From contig JASMDC010000015.1 of NCBI GenBank assembly GCA_030753015.1, positions 1 to 64,000 on the forward strand: DNA of 64,000 nt. The letters run 5' to 3'. The stretch is from Candidatus Undinarchaeales archaeon. GTDB lineage: Archaea > SpSt-1190 > JASMDC01. Below, one piece after another: positions 34,124-42,012 of the stretch (within the stretch, counting starts at the first letter, position 1; each line of letters starts with the position of its first letter). A program made the translations under genes and the position numbers. Under the pieces are notes generated by a model. That model searched no databases and was not told the origin of the DNA. It saw only the letters and a program-made list of their open reading frames with translations.

Positions 34124-35542
34124 TCACTCCCGTGACCTGAGGCTGATTATGCGCTTGAACTCCCGCTTGTACCCGTCCACGGCGGACTGCTCGTAGGTGA
34201 GCCGCCCCAGCTCCCGCAGCTCTCCCTCCACGGCCACGGCCACGGCCAGACCGTAAAAGAGGCGGAAGAGGTGGTAGGTGTCCACGACGGGCATCTCGAT
34301 GGTGCACGTCGGCACGGAGTTGTTCAAAAGATCGGTCTCGGTACCCTCGAACGAGATGTCCTGGAGGATCCCGAGGTGGAACCCGCCCAGTGCCGCCAGT
34401 GTCGGGCCGAGGATCTCCTCCCGGGGCACCACGATGTCCTTGTCCGGGTCGTGCTCTACGACCCTCACGAAAACCAGCAGCTTGTCGCGTGGACCGTTGA
34501 TGATACCATTGAGCAGGGAGTGGTTGCCGGTCGGTCCAGCGGTCGCGATGATGTTCTGACCCCCGCCCCGCTCTTGGATGGACTCGGAGAGGAGCTGGGT
34601 ATACCAGTCGCCCACGGCACGCAGCACCTTCGCGTAGGGATAGAACACGAGGGTCGACTTCCCCTTGTGCAGGGAGAGGTAGGTGATTGATCCCAGGCGG
34701 AAGCCGAGGTTACGGGAATCGCCAGGATCCAGATAGGCGTCGGACTCGGCATCACGCATCCCGCGCACGGCCTCGCTCACACGCTCGGCGACGGTGCACT
34801 TCCTCTCGTCGGTGCCCACGGCAAGGGCCAGGAGGCCCACGGGACTGCCGAACGAGAACCGCCCACCGACGCCGTCGGGGACGGGGAGCAGGGCCAGAAA
34901 CCGCTGGGGCTGCTCCTGGTCGAGCCGGAAGAGCGCTGAACCCTTGGTGAGCCCGGTTGTCACTGCGACCTGTTGGGCGTACTCGGCCGGGTCCCGGCCC
35001 GCAGCCGCGAGCGCTTCCTGCAGCCGCTGGCGGATGATGAGGAACGCGGCGATGGTCTCGGCGGTCGTGCCGGATTTGGATATGACGTTGAATACGGTCT
35101 GGAGCAGGATTCCCCGTACGCTCAGGGTATGGAGGATATCGTGGAGCTCGGCCGGATCGAAGGTGTCACCGCAAAAGTACATCTCCGGCGCCCCACCCCG
35201 CTCCTCCCGGGGGAGTGTATTGTGCTGCGACGAGTCGAGCACGGCATGTACGGTGCGTCCAACAAGGTCCGAACCACCGATGCCCACGGTGACGAACGCC
35301 TCGGCCCGTTCCCGCACGAGCGCGGCGACCTCGATGACCCGGTCGACATCCTCTTGACGGGCATGGCTCTTGGTCCAGGCGCGGAGGTTCTGGATAAGTG
35401 TGTCCGGTCCTGCCGCGGCCTCTGCCCGGAAGCCGTTCTGGACGTCCAGCAACCTGTCCCGGAGATCATCGAGCTCTTTTCTTGGGACGCGATGTGCCGG
35501 CGCAATATTGTCATCAGTAACGTTGTCGATGCGGATGCGCAT
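34124..35542 (-). CDS. pgi: glucose-6-phosphate isomerase
   Basis: Interconverts glucose-6-phosphate and fructose-6-phosphate. The 472-aa protein is of the classical PGI superfamily, not the cupin type found in some archaea. The SIS-fold phosphate-binding motif VTVGIGGSDLVGRT, ISKSGTTAET, GVGGRFSFGSPVG and the catalytic-region ESIQERGGGQN are present. Start ATG 35542 leaves 16 bases after the zinc-ribbon gene; the longer frame upstream is a shadow of that gene. It forms an operon with the zinc-ribbon protein and a small membrane protein. Confidence 0.9.
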   Translation of the reverse strand: MRIRIDNVTDDNIAPAHRVPRKELDDLRDRLLDVQNGFRAEAAAGPDTLIQNLRAWTKSHARQEDVDRVIEVAALVRERAEAFVTVGIGGSDLVGRTVHAVLDSSQHNTLPREERGGAPEMYFCGDTFDPAELHDILHTLSVRGILLQTVFNVISKSGTTAETIAAFLIIRQRLQEALAAAGRDPAEYAQQVAVTTGLTKGSALFRLDQEQPQRFLALLPVPDGVGGRFSFGSPVGLLALAVGTDERKCTVAERVSEAVRGMRDAESDAYLDPGDSRNLGFRLGSITYLSLHKGKSTLVFYPYAKVLRAVGDWYTQLLSESIQERGGGQNIIATAGPTGNHSLLNGIINGPRDKLLVFVRVVEHDPDKDIVVPREEILGPTLAALGGFHLGILQDISFEGTETDLLNNSVPTCTIEMPVVDTYHLFRLFYGLAVAVAVEGELRELGRLTYEQSAVDGYKREFKRIISLRSRE

Positions 35543-35558
35543 GGCTATCGCCGACCGC

Positions 35559-35795
35559 TTACTTCTTTGCCGTGGACTTCTTAGGGGTTGCCTTCTTCTT
35601 GGGTGGGGCCTTCTTCTTGGGCGCCGGCTTGGCGGCGGCCTTCTTACCGGCCGCATCGGGCATCCCGTCGATCTTGCCCCACCAGAACATCTCGCGAACG
35701 CAGTAGTAGCCCCACACACCGCTCCACTTCACAGCGAGTTTCTCGCCGCAGTGCGGGCACTCCCGCGACACGAACGTGATCCGCTCGTCTGACAT
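35559..35795 (-). CDS. zinc-ribbon protein with histone-like lysine/alanine/proline tail
   Basis: A 78-aa protein. The first half has CPHCGEKLAVKW and a second Cys in YYCVREM, a small metal-binding fold. The second half (from about residue 50) is a Lys/Ala/Pro repeat tail, PKKKAPPKKKATPKKS. Start ATG 35795 was chosen over GTG/ATG further up because the zinc ribbon begins right after it. It is the first gene of the pgi operon. The role is unknown; the tail resembles those of RnfB and the CpXC protein in this window. Confidence 0.65.
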   Translation of the reverse strand: MSDERITFVSRECPHCGEKLAVKWSGVWGYYCVREMFWWGKIDGMPDAAGKKAAAKPAPKKKAPPKKKATPKKSTAKK

Positions 35796-35860
35796 GAGGC
35801 GAGGAAGGGGAGCAATCTTTATCAATCTTTCAGGCGAGCGGCCCGCTCCAGACCCACGAG

Positions 35861-36277
35861 CTAGGTGGATCCGGCCGAGTCTATATAGGCCTCTACTGCG
35901 CTTCGCGTGTCCGCTGCCTCGTACCCCGCAAGGATGGTCACCATGTGGCCGTTGTGCTCCTTCGTCTCGATTATAACGGGCTGGAGGATGAAGCTTGTCA
36001 TGGCGTACCCCACCTTGTCGGACACCTTGTTGACGCTGCCCCCGCCGATAAGGAAGAGGCGGGCCGCAGGGATGTTGTCCGAGTCCATGAGGATGTTCCG
36101 CAGCGGGATCCCCTGCGCGTCGGCGAGATGGAGCGCGGCCACAAGGTCACCCAGCTGGGCCTCTTCACCGATGACGATGTAGGAGTCGGTGGTCTGGGCG
36201 GAGCCGGTCATGGCCCCGGTGGCCATGAGGACCACGAGGCCGATCAGGAGCACGTGGATGCGGTCGATCCGGATCAC
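35861..36277 (-). CDS. secreted protein with S-layer-associated-like segment
   Basis: A 138-aa exported protein: a signal peptide or anchor (HVLLIGLVVLMATGAMTGSA) followed by a small alpha/beta domain. The stretch AARLFLIGGGSVNKVSDKV resembles the NLILVGGPAVN motif of archaeal S-layer-associated proteins. The start GTG overlaps the HD-protein stop (GTGA), so the two form an operon. The function at the cell surface is inferred. Confidence 0.6.
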   Translation of the reverse strand: MIRIDRIHVLLIGLVVLMATGAMTGSAQTTDSYIVIGEEAQLGDLVAALHLADAQGIPLRNILMDSDNIPAARLFLIGGGSVNKVSDKVGYAMTSFILQPVIIETKEHNGHMVTILAGYEAADTRSAVEAYIDSAGST

Positions 36278-36831
36278 TTCTTCGCCTCCTCAGCCCGGTT
36301 GCGGGCCTTGACGACCTCGAAGTGCGTGAAGTCCATGTGGTGGATGATCACACCCTCCTGGCTGCGAGGTACGTGGTCGCCCTCATGTGAGTGGTTGGAG
36401 ATCGTGTGGACGATGCCGGCCGGTATCCCTGCCTCCAGCGCGAGCCATGCCCCCGTGATTGGGTGGCGCACGAGCTTACCGTCGCTGCAGATGCGGTACT
36501 CGCCGTCCACCAGCTCGTACTCCAAGAGCTTACCCACGTCATGCAGGAGCGCTCCCGTGAGTATCCAGTCCAGGGGGATGCCGTAGCCATGGAGCTCGTT
36601 GAGGATGCTCGCGGACGAATGGGCGAGCCTCGTTATCGTCCGCACGTGCGATATCAGCGTTGCGTCGGTCCGTGCGGCCTTGGTGAAGGGGATCTCGTCT
36701 ATGGCGTCCCAGCCGCCCTTCTTCATGGCACGCACCCACACGTCGATGACACGCTGGCGCAGGTCGTCGTCCTCGAAAAGCTCGAGCTCGGGAAAGAGTG
36801 ATGCGATATAGGTCCTCTTATCGTCGGTCAT
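36274..36831 (-). CDS. HD-domain phosphohydrolase
   Basis: A 185-aa HD-superfamily protein. The metal-binding HD pair is in TGALLHDVGKLLEYE, preceded by a His in LISHVRTITRLAH and followed by HPITGAWLALEAGIP and the His-rich NHSHEGDHVP. It probably hydrolyses a nucleotide or phosphodiester. ATG 36831 is preceded by the Shine-Dalgarno sequence GGAGG at about 7 bases. It is divergent from the dehydratase operon, and the two share an AT-rich promoter region. Confidence 0.8.
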   Translation of the reverse strand: MTDDKRTYIASLFPELELFEDDDLRQRVIDVWVRAMKKGGWDAIDEIPFTKAARTDATLISHVRTITRLAHSSASILNELHGYGIPLDWILTGALLHDVGKLLEYELVDGEYRICSDGKLVRHPITGAWLALEAGIPAGIVHTISNHSHEGDHVPRSQEGVIIHHMDFTHFEVVKARNRAEEAKK

Positions 36832-36898
36832 GTTTAAGCCTCCAGTTATCCGGTGGCCCGTGCCACCATCCGTCACGCCCTCTAAATACATTATTAAA

Positions 36899-36907
36899 GG
36901 TATAAAC
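36899..36907 (+). promoter_or_regulatory. TATA box of the dehydratase/dehydrogenase operon
   Basis: GTATAAACT lies 24-32 bases before ATG 36931. The AT-rich run just upstream (36881-36893) may serve the divergent HD gene. Confidence 0.6.
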
Positions 36908-36930
36908 TTTGCCGTGCCGCGGGACTCGAT

Positions 36931-38190
36931 ATGGGGTACACGATAGCTGAGAAGATTCTTGCCCGCGCGGGCGGCAAGCCGAGCGCAACCGCAGGCGACA
37001 TCGTCAACGCACGGGTCGACCTTGCTATGAGCCACGAGAACACCGGACCGATATCGCGCATCTTCAAGAAGATAGGCGTGAAGCGGGTCTGGGATCCCGA
37101 GCGCATCGTCATCCCGATCGATCACTGTGTGCCAGCGGCCGCTGAGAAGAACGCCGTCGAGCACAAAGAGGCCCGGGAGTTCGTAAAGGAACAGGGTATC
37201 ACCAACTTCTACGACATCAAGGCAGGAGTGTGCCACCAGGTGCTCCCCGAGAACGGCCACGTCGTGCCGGGGATGCTCATCGTGGGCAGCGACTCCCACA
37301 CCACGACCTACGGCGCCCTGGGCGCCTTCTCCTCGGGGATCGGCCGTACCGAGATGGCCGCGGTGTACGCGACAGGGGAGATCTGGATGCGCGTGCCCGA
37401 GACAGTGCGCATGGTGGTGGACGGCGAGCTGCCGCCGCTTGTCAGCGCCAAGGACGTCATCCTCAACATCATCGGTACCGTTCGCGCCGATGGCTGCTCG
37501 TACAAGTGCGCCGAGTACACCGGTCCCACGGTGGAGCGCATGACACAGTCGAGCCGCATGGTCCTTTCCAACATGGCGGTCGAGATGGACGCAAAGGCCG
37601 GCATCGTCCCCGCCGACGACACGACCGCTTCCTACCTCAAGGGGCGCACCGATAAACCGGTCAATCCCGTCGTCTCCGATCCCGACGCTGTCGTGGAGCG
37701 CGAGGTGCATTTCGACGTGTCAGAGCTGGTCCCCCAGATCGCATGCCCGCACAAGGTCGACAACGTCAAGGCCGTGTCGGACATCGCGGGTCTGCCGATC
37801 AACCAGGCCGTGCTGGGCACCTGCACCAACGGCCGTGTTGAGGATCTCGAGCAGGCCGTTGCCATACTCAAGGGCAAGGAGGTCCACCGGGAAGTGCGCC
37901 TGCTGGTAATCCCGGCCTCGCGCAAGGAGTACATCGCCGCCTCGGAGGCCGGCCTGCTCACCGAGCTCGCCAGGTCCGGCGCGATCGTCTGCAACCCCGG
38001 CTGCGGGCCCTGCATGGGCGCCCACCAGGGGGCGCTGGCGCCCGGCGAGGTCGCCATCTCCACGTCCAACCGCAACTTCAAGGGCCGGATGGGGTGCAAG
38101 GAGGCCAAGATCTACCTTGCGTCCCCCGCCACCGTGGCAGCGTCCGCGCTCAAGGGCGAGGTCACCGACCCCCGGGAGGTGGTCGTATGA
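36931..38190 (+). CDS. aconitase-family dehydratase large subunit (LeuC/AksD/homoaconitase type)
   Basis: A 419-aa large subunit of a two-subunit iron-sulfur hydro-lyase, which moves a hydroxyl group on isopropylmalate, homocitrate or a related acid. Motifs: GSDSHTTTYGALGAFSSGIG, the cluster ligand in TCTNGRVEDL, and the CNPGCGPCMG pair. Length is that of archaeal LeuC-type subunits (about 420 aa). The TGA stop overlaps the small-subunit ATG. Substrate cannot be set from the large subunit. The partner dehydrogenase has an isocitrate-like motif, so homoaconitase or an aconitase role should be considered with leucine synthesis. Confidence 0.85.
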   Translation: MGYTIAEKILARAGGKPSATAGDIVNARVDLAMSHENTGPISRIFKKIGVKRVWDPERIVIPIDHCVPAAAEKNAVEHKEAREFVKEQGITNFYDIKAGVCHQVLPENGHVVPGMLIVGSDSHTTTYGALGAFSSGIGRTEMAAVYATGEIWMRVPETVRMVVDGELPPLVSAKDVILNIIGTVRADGCSYKCAEYTGPTVERMTQSSRMVLSNMAVEMDAKAGIVPADDTTASYLKGRTDKPVNPVVSDPDAVVEREVHFDVSELVPQIACPHKVDNVKAVSDIAGLPINQAVLGTCTNGRVEDLEQAVAILKGKEVHREVRLLVIPASRKEYIAASEAGLLTELARSGAIVCNPGCGPCMGAHQGALAPGEVAISTSNRNFKGRMGCKEAKIYLASPATVAASALKGEVTDPREVVV

Positions 38191-38684
38191 AGGTCAAGGG
38201 ACGCGTGTGGCGCTTCGGCGACGACGTGAACACCGATGTCATCTTCCCCGGCAAGTACACCTACACGGTGACCGAGCCCGAGGACATGGCCAAGCACGCC
38301 ATGGAGGACGCTGATCCGGAGTTCGCCAAGGGCGTCCAGGAGGGCGACGTCATCGTTGCAGGCCGGAACTTCGGCTGCGGCTCATCGCGAGAGCAGGCGG
38401 TCACCGCCCCCAAGTACGCGGGCGTGGGCGCCATCATCGCCAAGTCGTTCGCCCGCATCTACTTCCGCAACTGCATCAACCAGGGCCTGCCCATCCTCAG
38501 TCTCCCCGAGGTCGACGAGATCCAACCCGGCGACGAGGTGGAGGTCGTGCTCGAGGAGGGGCTGGTGCGGGATCTCACGACCGGGAAGGAGTACAGGGCC
38601 AAGCCCCTGCCACCCTTCATCATGGACATAATCACGGCCGGGGGGCTCATCCCCAGCCTGAAGAAGAAGCTCGGAACGGAGTAA
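38187..38684 (+). CDS. aconitase-family dehydratase small subunit (LeuD type)
   Basis: A 165-aa swivelling-domain subunit. DDVNTDVIFPGKYTYTV, AGRNFGCGSSREQA and AKSFARIYFRNCINQGLP are the family motifs. In characterised archaeal enzymes the short loop after the first motif helps choose isopropylmalate or homocitrate. Here that loop reads KYTYTV, which is unlike the YLRT or YLVY forms I know. It overlaps the large subunit by ATGA, and 12 bases with a GGAGG Shine-Dalgarno separate it from the dehydrogenase gene. Confidence 0.87.
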   Translation: MKVKGRVWRFGDDVNTDVIFPGKYTYTVTEPEDMAKHAMEDADPEFAKGVQEGDVIVAGRNFGCGSSREQAVTAPKYAGVGAIIAKSFARIYFRNCINQGLPILSLPEVDEIQPGDEVEVVLEEGLVRDLTTGKEYRAKPLPPFIMDIITAGGLIPSLKKKLGTE

Positions 38685-38696
38685 GGAGGAACCAAA

Positions 38697-39815
38697 ATGG
38701 CAAAATACAAAATCGCGGTCCTGCCGGGCGACGGTATCGGCAAGGACGTCACGGAAGCGGCGATGATCGTTCTGGACAAGCTCGGCCTGGACGCCGAGTA
38801 CATCTACGGCGACATCGGATGGGAGTTCTGGTGCAAGGAGGGCAATCCCCTTCCCGACCGCACCCTCAAGCTCTTCAAAGAGACCGACTGCTGCCTCTTC
38901 GGCGCGATCACATCGAAACCGAAGGAGGAGGCCCAGAAGGCCCTGGCGCCAGAGCTGCAGGACAAGGGGCTTACGTACTTCAGTCCCATCGTCAAGCTAC
39001 GCCAGCTTTTGAACCTGCATACCAACCTCAGGCCGTGCAAGGGCTTCGAGGGCAATCCCCTCAACTTCAAGGACGGAATCGACCTGGTGGTGTTCAGGGA
39101 GAACACCGAGGGACTGTACTCGGGCGTGGAGTTCCACCCCGTGCCCGACGGTGTCCGTTCCGCTCTCAAGGACAACAATGCCAAGATGGGCCGGTTCGAC
39201 GACACGGCGGCCGATGACCTGGCCATCTCGTGCCGGATCTTCACCCGGGCGGGGTGCCAGCGCATCGTGCGCAACGCCTTCGAGTACGCCAAGACACACG
39301 GCTACTCTTCCGTCACCATCGTGGAGAAGCCCAACGTCATCCGCGAGACCAGCGGTCTCATGGTGCGCGAGGCGCGCAAGATTGCCAAGGAGTTCGACGG
39401 CATCGACCTCTGGGAGACCAACGTCGACGCCCAGTGCATGTGGCTGATCAAGAATCCCAACGATTACGGCGTGATGGTATCGTCGAACATGTTCGGTGAC
39501 ATAATCTCGGACCTGGCCGGCCAGTTGGTGGGCGGCCTGGGCTTCGCCAGTGCGGGCAACATCGGCGACGACTACGCGGTGTTCGAGCCCACCCACGGCT
39601 CAGCGCCCAAGTACGCGGGCCAGTACAAGGTCAATCCCATGGCCATGCTGCTCACCGTGAAGATGATGCTCGACTGGCTCGGGGAGGCTGACAAGGCCAA
39701 GAACCTCGAGAATGCCATCAGTGAGGTCATCAAGGAAGGCAAGGTCCGCACCTACGACATGAAGGGCGACGCCAAGACCCTCGAAGTGGCCCGCGCCATC
39801 GCGGACAAGCTGTAG
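38697..39815 (+). CDS. isocitrate/isopropylmalate/homoisocitrate dehydrogenase family enzyme
   Basis: A 372-aa beta-decarboxylating dehydrogenase that oxidises a 2-hydroxy-tricarboxylate with NAD(P). [52 protein letters not shown] and [13 protein letters not shown] are conserved. The SG after ENTEGLY is like NAD-isocitrate dehydrogenases and unlike most LeuB, so an isocitrate or homoisocitrate substrate is more likely than isopropylmalate. It lies in one operon with the two dehydratase subunits, an arrangement shared by the leucine, lysine (homoisocitrate) and 2-oxoacid-elongation pathways. Confidence 0.85.
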   Translation: MAKYKIAVLPGDGIGKDVTEAAMIVLDKLGLDAEYIYGDIGWEFWCKEGNPLPDRTLKLFKETDCCLFGAITSKPKEEAQKALAPELQDKGLTYFSPIVKLRQLLNLHTNLRPCKGFEGNPLNFKDGIDLVVFRENTEGLYSGVEFHPVPDGVRSALKDNNAKMGRFDDTAADDLAISCRIFTRAGCQRIVRNAFEYAKTHGYSSVTIVEKPNVIRETSGLMVREARKIAKEFDGIDLWETNVDAQCMWLIKNPNDYGVMVSSNMFGDIISDLAGQLVGGLGFASAGNIGDDYAVFEPTHGSAPKYAGQYKVNPMAMLLTVKMMLDWLGEADKAKNLENAISEVIKEGKVRTYDMKGDAKTLEVARAIADKL

Positions 39816-39909
39816 ACCGCCCATGAGCGCTACAGACCGGTGGGGGGTCGCCTGAACGGCGATCATCGAGGACCTTGAGCAGGCCGGCCTCGAAGGCCAG
39901 GAGGTCGAC

Positions 39910-40200
39910 GTGCTCAAGACCTACCTCACCGAAAAGGAGCGGGCGCTCATCGAGGTAGCATACCGCAGGAGTAAGTTCCACGCGATCTTGCTTTCAGAGC
40001 TCGCTCGTGGGCTGGAGGACGCAGAAGGGTTCCACGGGCCGCATGCCGCCGAGCTCGAGCTCCTCCGTTTCCAGCCCACGCTCCACTCTCTGGAGAATAA
40101 GGGGCTTGTCAGGCTCCTCCACAAGGAGGTCCTTCTGACGGAGTCAGGGCTGCAGGTATGCGAAACGTTGTTCGGGATCGTGGAGGACCCGCCGGCCTAG
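39910..40200 (+). CDS. small winged-helix-like protein, N-terminus interrupted by a TGA
   Basis: A 96-aa helical protein (TEKERALIEVAYRRSKFHAI ... RFQPTLHSLENKGLVRLLHK ... LTESGLQV) that looks like a winged-helix domain. The frame is open and protein-like upstream (AIIEDLEQAGLEGQEVD) back to a TGA at 39853-39855. Before that TGA a further in-frame ATG at 39823 gives MSATDRWGVA. The present start may be GTG 39910, or the gene may carry a nonsense mutation. It overlaps the convergent winged-helix gene by 4 bases. Confidence 0.5.
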   Translation: MLKTYLTEKERALIEVAYRRSKFHAILLSELARGLEDAEGFHGPHAAELELLRFQPTLHSLENKGLVRLLHKEVLLTESGLQVCETLFGIVEDPPA

Positions 40201-40490
40201 GCGTGGTCTTCCTCGACCTCGATGACCCTATCGATGAGGTCAGCGACCTCTTCACCCTTTTCCGTGGGCTCGTAGAGCCGGGTCCGGCCCAGCTTGATGG
40301 TGCTCGCCAGCCCCATCTCACGGAATCGTTGAAGGACGCGGAGGGTGTGTGCGTACTCCGTATCGGCGACCTTAGAGATGGCACGAACGTAGCGCACGGG
40401 AGGATTGCCTCCGTTCAGCGAAAGAAAGATCTTTGTAGCCTTCTTTTTGAAAAAGAGGCCCAATAATTCGTCCTTCTGCTCTCTAGGCAT
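40197..40490 (-). CDS. winged-helix transcriptional regulator
   Basis: A 97-aa DNA-binding-type protein. ATKIFLSLNGGNPPVRYVRA is followed by a recognition-helix region HTLRVLQRFREMGLASTIKL and a wing GRTRLYEPTEKGEEVADLID, the layout of MarR/ArsR-like archaeal regulators. There is no ligand domain. ATG 40490 is preceded by GGAAGGAAAT. It converges on the 39910 gene; the target promoter is unknown, with the neighbouring dehydratase operon the simplest guess. Confidence 0.68.
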   Translation of the reverse strand: MPREQKDELLGLFFKKKATKIFLSLNGGNPPVRYVRAISKVADTEYAHTLRVLQRFREMGLASTIKLGRTRLYEPTEKGEEVADLIDRVIEVEEDHA

Positions 40491-40733
40491 AGTATTTCCT
40501 TCCTTGCTGGGGGTGAGGGGGAAATCGCTTTCCCCTCGTAGCGAATCTGTGTCAGAGCCTACATTTAAAAGTCCTTCGCCTGCGAGATTCGTTGTTTATA
40601 AATCTGGGCTAGTTTATAAATTAACTGCGACACTTTACGGCCATATCGTCCGAGTTACACCCTAATTCCGAAGAATCTTCCGAATTTTAAATGGGACTGA
40701 ATAATGAGAGGATACGATATGAGTGACACAGTG

Positions 40734-40970
40734 TCACGCTTCGTTGATGGCCTCCACGAAGTCCTTGCCCTCGAGAGCACGGATCTGGGCACGGCTCGCC
40801 CGGACGAGGAACGAGCGGCTGAAGGGGTACTCCTCCACGACGTCGAACTCCGAAAGGGCCGGCCGTATCTCGTTCATGCCGAGATCACCCTGCACGATCA
40901 CGATGACCTCCACCACGTCGTCGGGGCCGAGATCGTTGATACGAGATTCGAGAAAACCGTCCAGTTTCAT
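40734..40970 (-). CDS. small protein resembling a subtilisin-propeptide (I9-like) fold
   Basis: A 78-aa protein. The pattern DVVEVIVIVQGDLGMNEIRP...FDVVEEYPFSRSFLVRASRA...IRALEGKDFVEAINEA has the beta-alpha-beta-beta-alpha-beta order and ending of inhibitor-I9 propeptide domains. No protease is fused or adjacent. Start ATG 40970 is about 25 bases below a minus-strand AAATACC box near 40990-40999. The frame upstream to 41243 is a shadow. The assignment is by pattern only. Confidence 0.5.
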   Translation of the reverse strand: MKLDGFLESRINDLGPDDVVEVIVIVQGDLGMNEIRPALSEFDVVEEYPFSRSFLVRASRAQIRALEGKDFVEAINEA

Positions 40971-41051
40971 TCGATACCACCCATGGGAAAGGTATTTATC
41001 GGTGCGAAGATTATAACTAAATAGGTTCCAAAGGGGCGTTAATGGGAAAAC

Positions 41052-41059
41052 TATATAAA
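41052..41059 (+). promoter_or_regulatory. TATA box for the 41074 gene
   Basis: TATATAAA 15-22 bases before ATG 41074; the next ATG (41115) is the alternative start. Confidence 0.55.
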
Positions 41060-41073
41060 GAACAAACGACACT

Positions 41074-41916
41074 ATGTTACTATCGTCTGGTGACGAACGG
41101 GGGTTACAAATTATGATGGATGGCCTTGATGGATGGGTTGACTCGTACCGCGCGGAGATGGACCGCGAGCGGGGCGATATGGATCCTGTAACAAAGGACA
41201 TCCAGCAGTCCATGTACCGTGGCCCTCTTTCCCTCCTTCGCAACGTCTACGACGTCTACAAGGACAACGCCTACTCTGCCCTTTTCGGGGCCGAGCCCAA
41301 GGACTACCTAGAGGGCAACGTCACCGCGAACCTCTTCGCCGGCACCAAGGACGGGATCGGCATCAAGTACGTCGCAGAGAATGGTCGCTTCGTCATCCCG
41401 ACCAAGGATGGCAAGTACGTCGAGGCCAAGAACTCCAAAGCCTACGCCCTTGACGACAAGGGACAGGTCCTCTCGGACAGCGAACTCGACAAGGCCGACG
41501 ACATAGTCATCGAGATGGAGACGCCGGATGGCGCCAAGATCCAGGTCAACTACTTCGACCTCGTCACGATCACTCAGCCCGTTAGCGAAGACAGCGACAA
41601 GCAGGGCGTGTACCTCGGTGTCGGCGAGTCTTACCTCCTTAACCCCTGGGGTGAGCCTGTCGCAAAGGGTGTCAACTGCTACTCGGCCGACTTCGCAGAG
41701 ATGGACATGGACCTTCGGCCCGTTGACCGCAAGTCCTGGTCTGCCATGGATTCCAGCTACCACGACGGCGTGCGCGTCAAGCGCCAGCCATACACCCCCG
41801 TGTACGACACAGAGAGCAAGTCGTTCAAGTGGATGGAACCCGTGAAGAACCCCCAGATCTCCGGCGGACACGACTTCGAGAAGCGCGAGGGCGTGTTCAA
41901 GTACCTGGCCGCCTAA
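41074..41916 (+). CDS. hypothetical protein, 280 aa
   Basis: Not recognised. A soluble, acidic protein with a helical N-terminal region (DSYRAEMDRERGDMDPVTKD) and a beta-rich remainder containing FVIPTKDGKYVEAKN and KQGVYLGVGESYLLNPWG. No signal peptide, membrane span or catalytic motif. It has a strong TATA box, which suggests high expression. It is 96 bases upstream of the TIM-barrel-like gene. Confidence 0.6.
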   Translation: MLLSSGDERGLQIMMDGLDGWVDSYRAEMDRERGDMDPVTKDIQQSMYRGPLSLLRNVYDVYKDNAYSALFGAEPKDYLEGNVTANLFAGTKDGIGIKYVAENGRFVIPTKDGKYVEAKNSKAYALDDKGQVLSDSELDKADDIVIEMETPDGAKIQVNYFDLVTITQPVSEDSDKQGVYLGVGESYLLNPWGEPVAKGVNCYSADFAEMDMDLRPVDRKSWSAMDSSYHDGVRVKRQPYTPVYDTESKSFKWMEPVKNPQISGGHDFEKREGVFKYLAA

Positions 41917-42012
41917 AGGCCAGCAACCACAAACCTTATCTAGCGGAGGTTACACTGTAGAGAACAGAACGGACGGGTAAGAAGGACCGTATAGACAAGG
42001 ACGTGTACCCAG

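Noticed and set aside
36274-37710. 478-aa minus-strand frame running from the dehydratase into the HD gene
   Set aside because: Only the last 185 codons are protein-like; the rest is the shadow of the aconitase-family gene. The start was set at ATG 36831.
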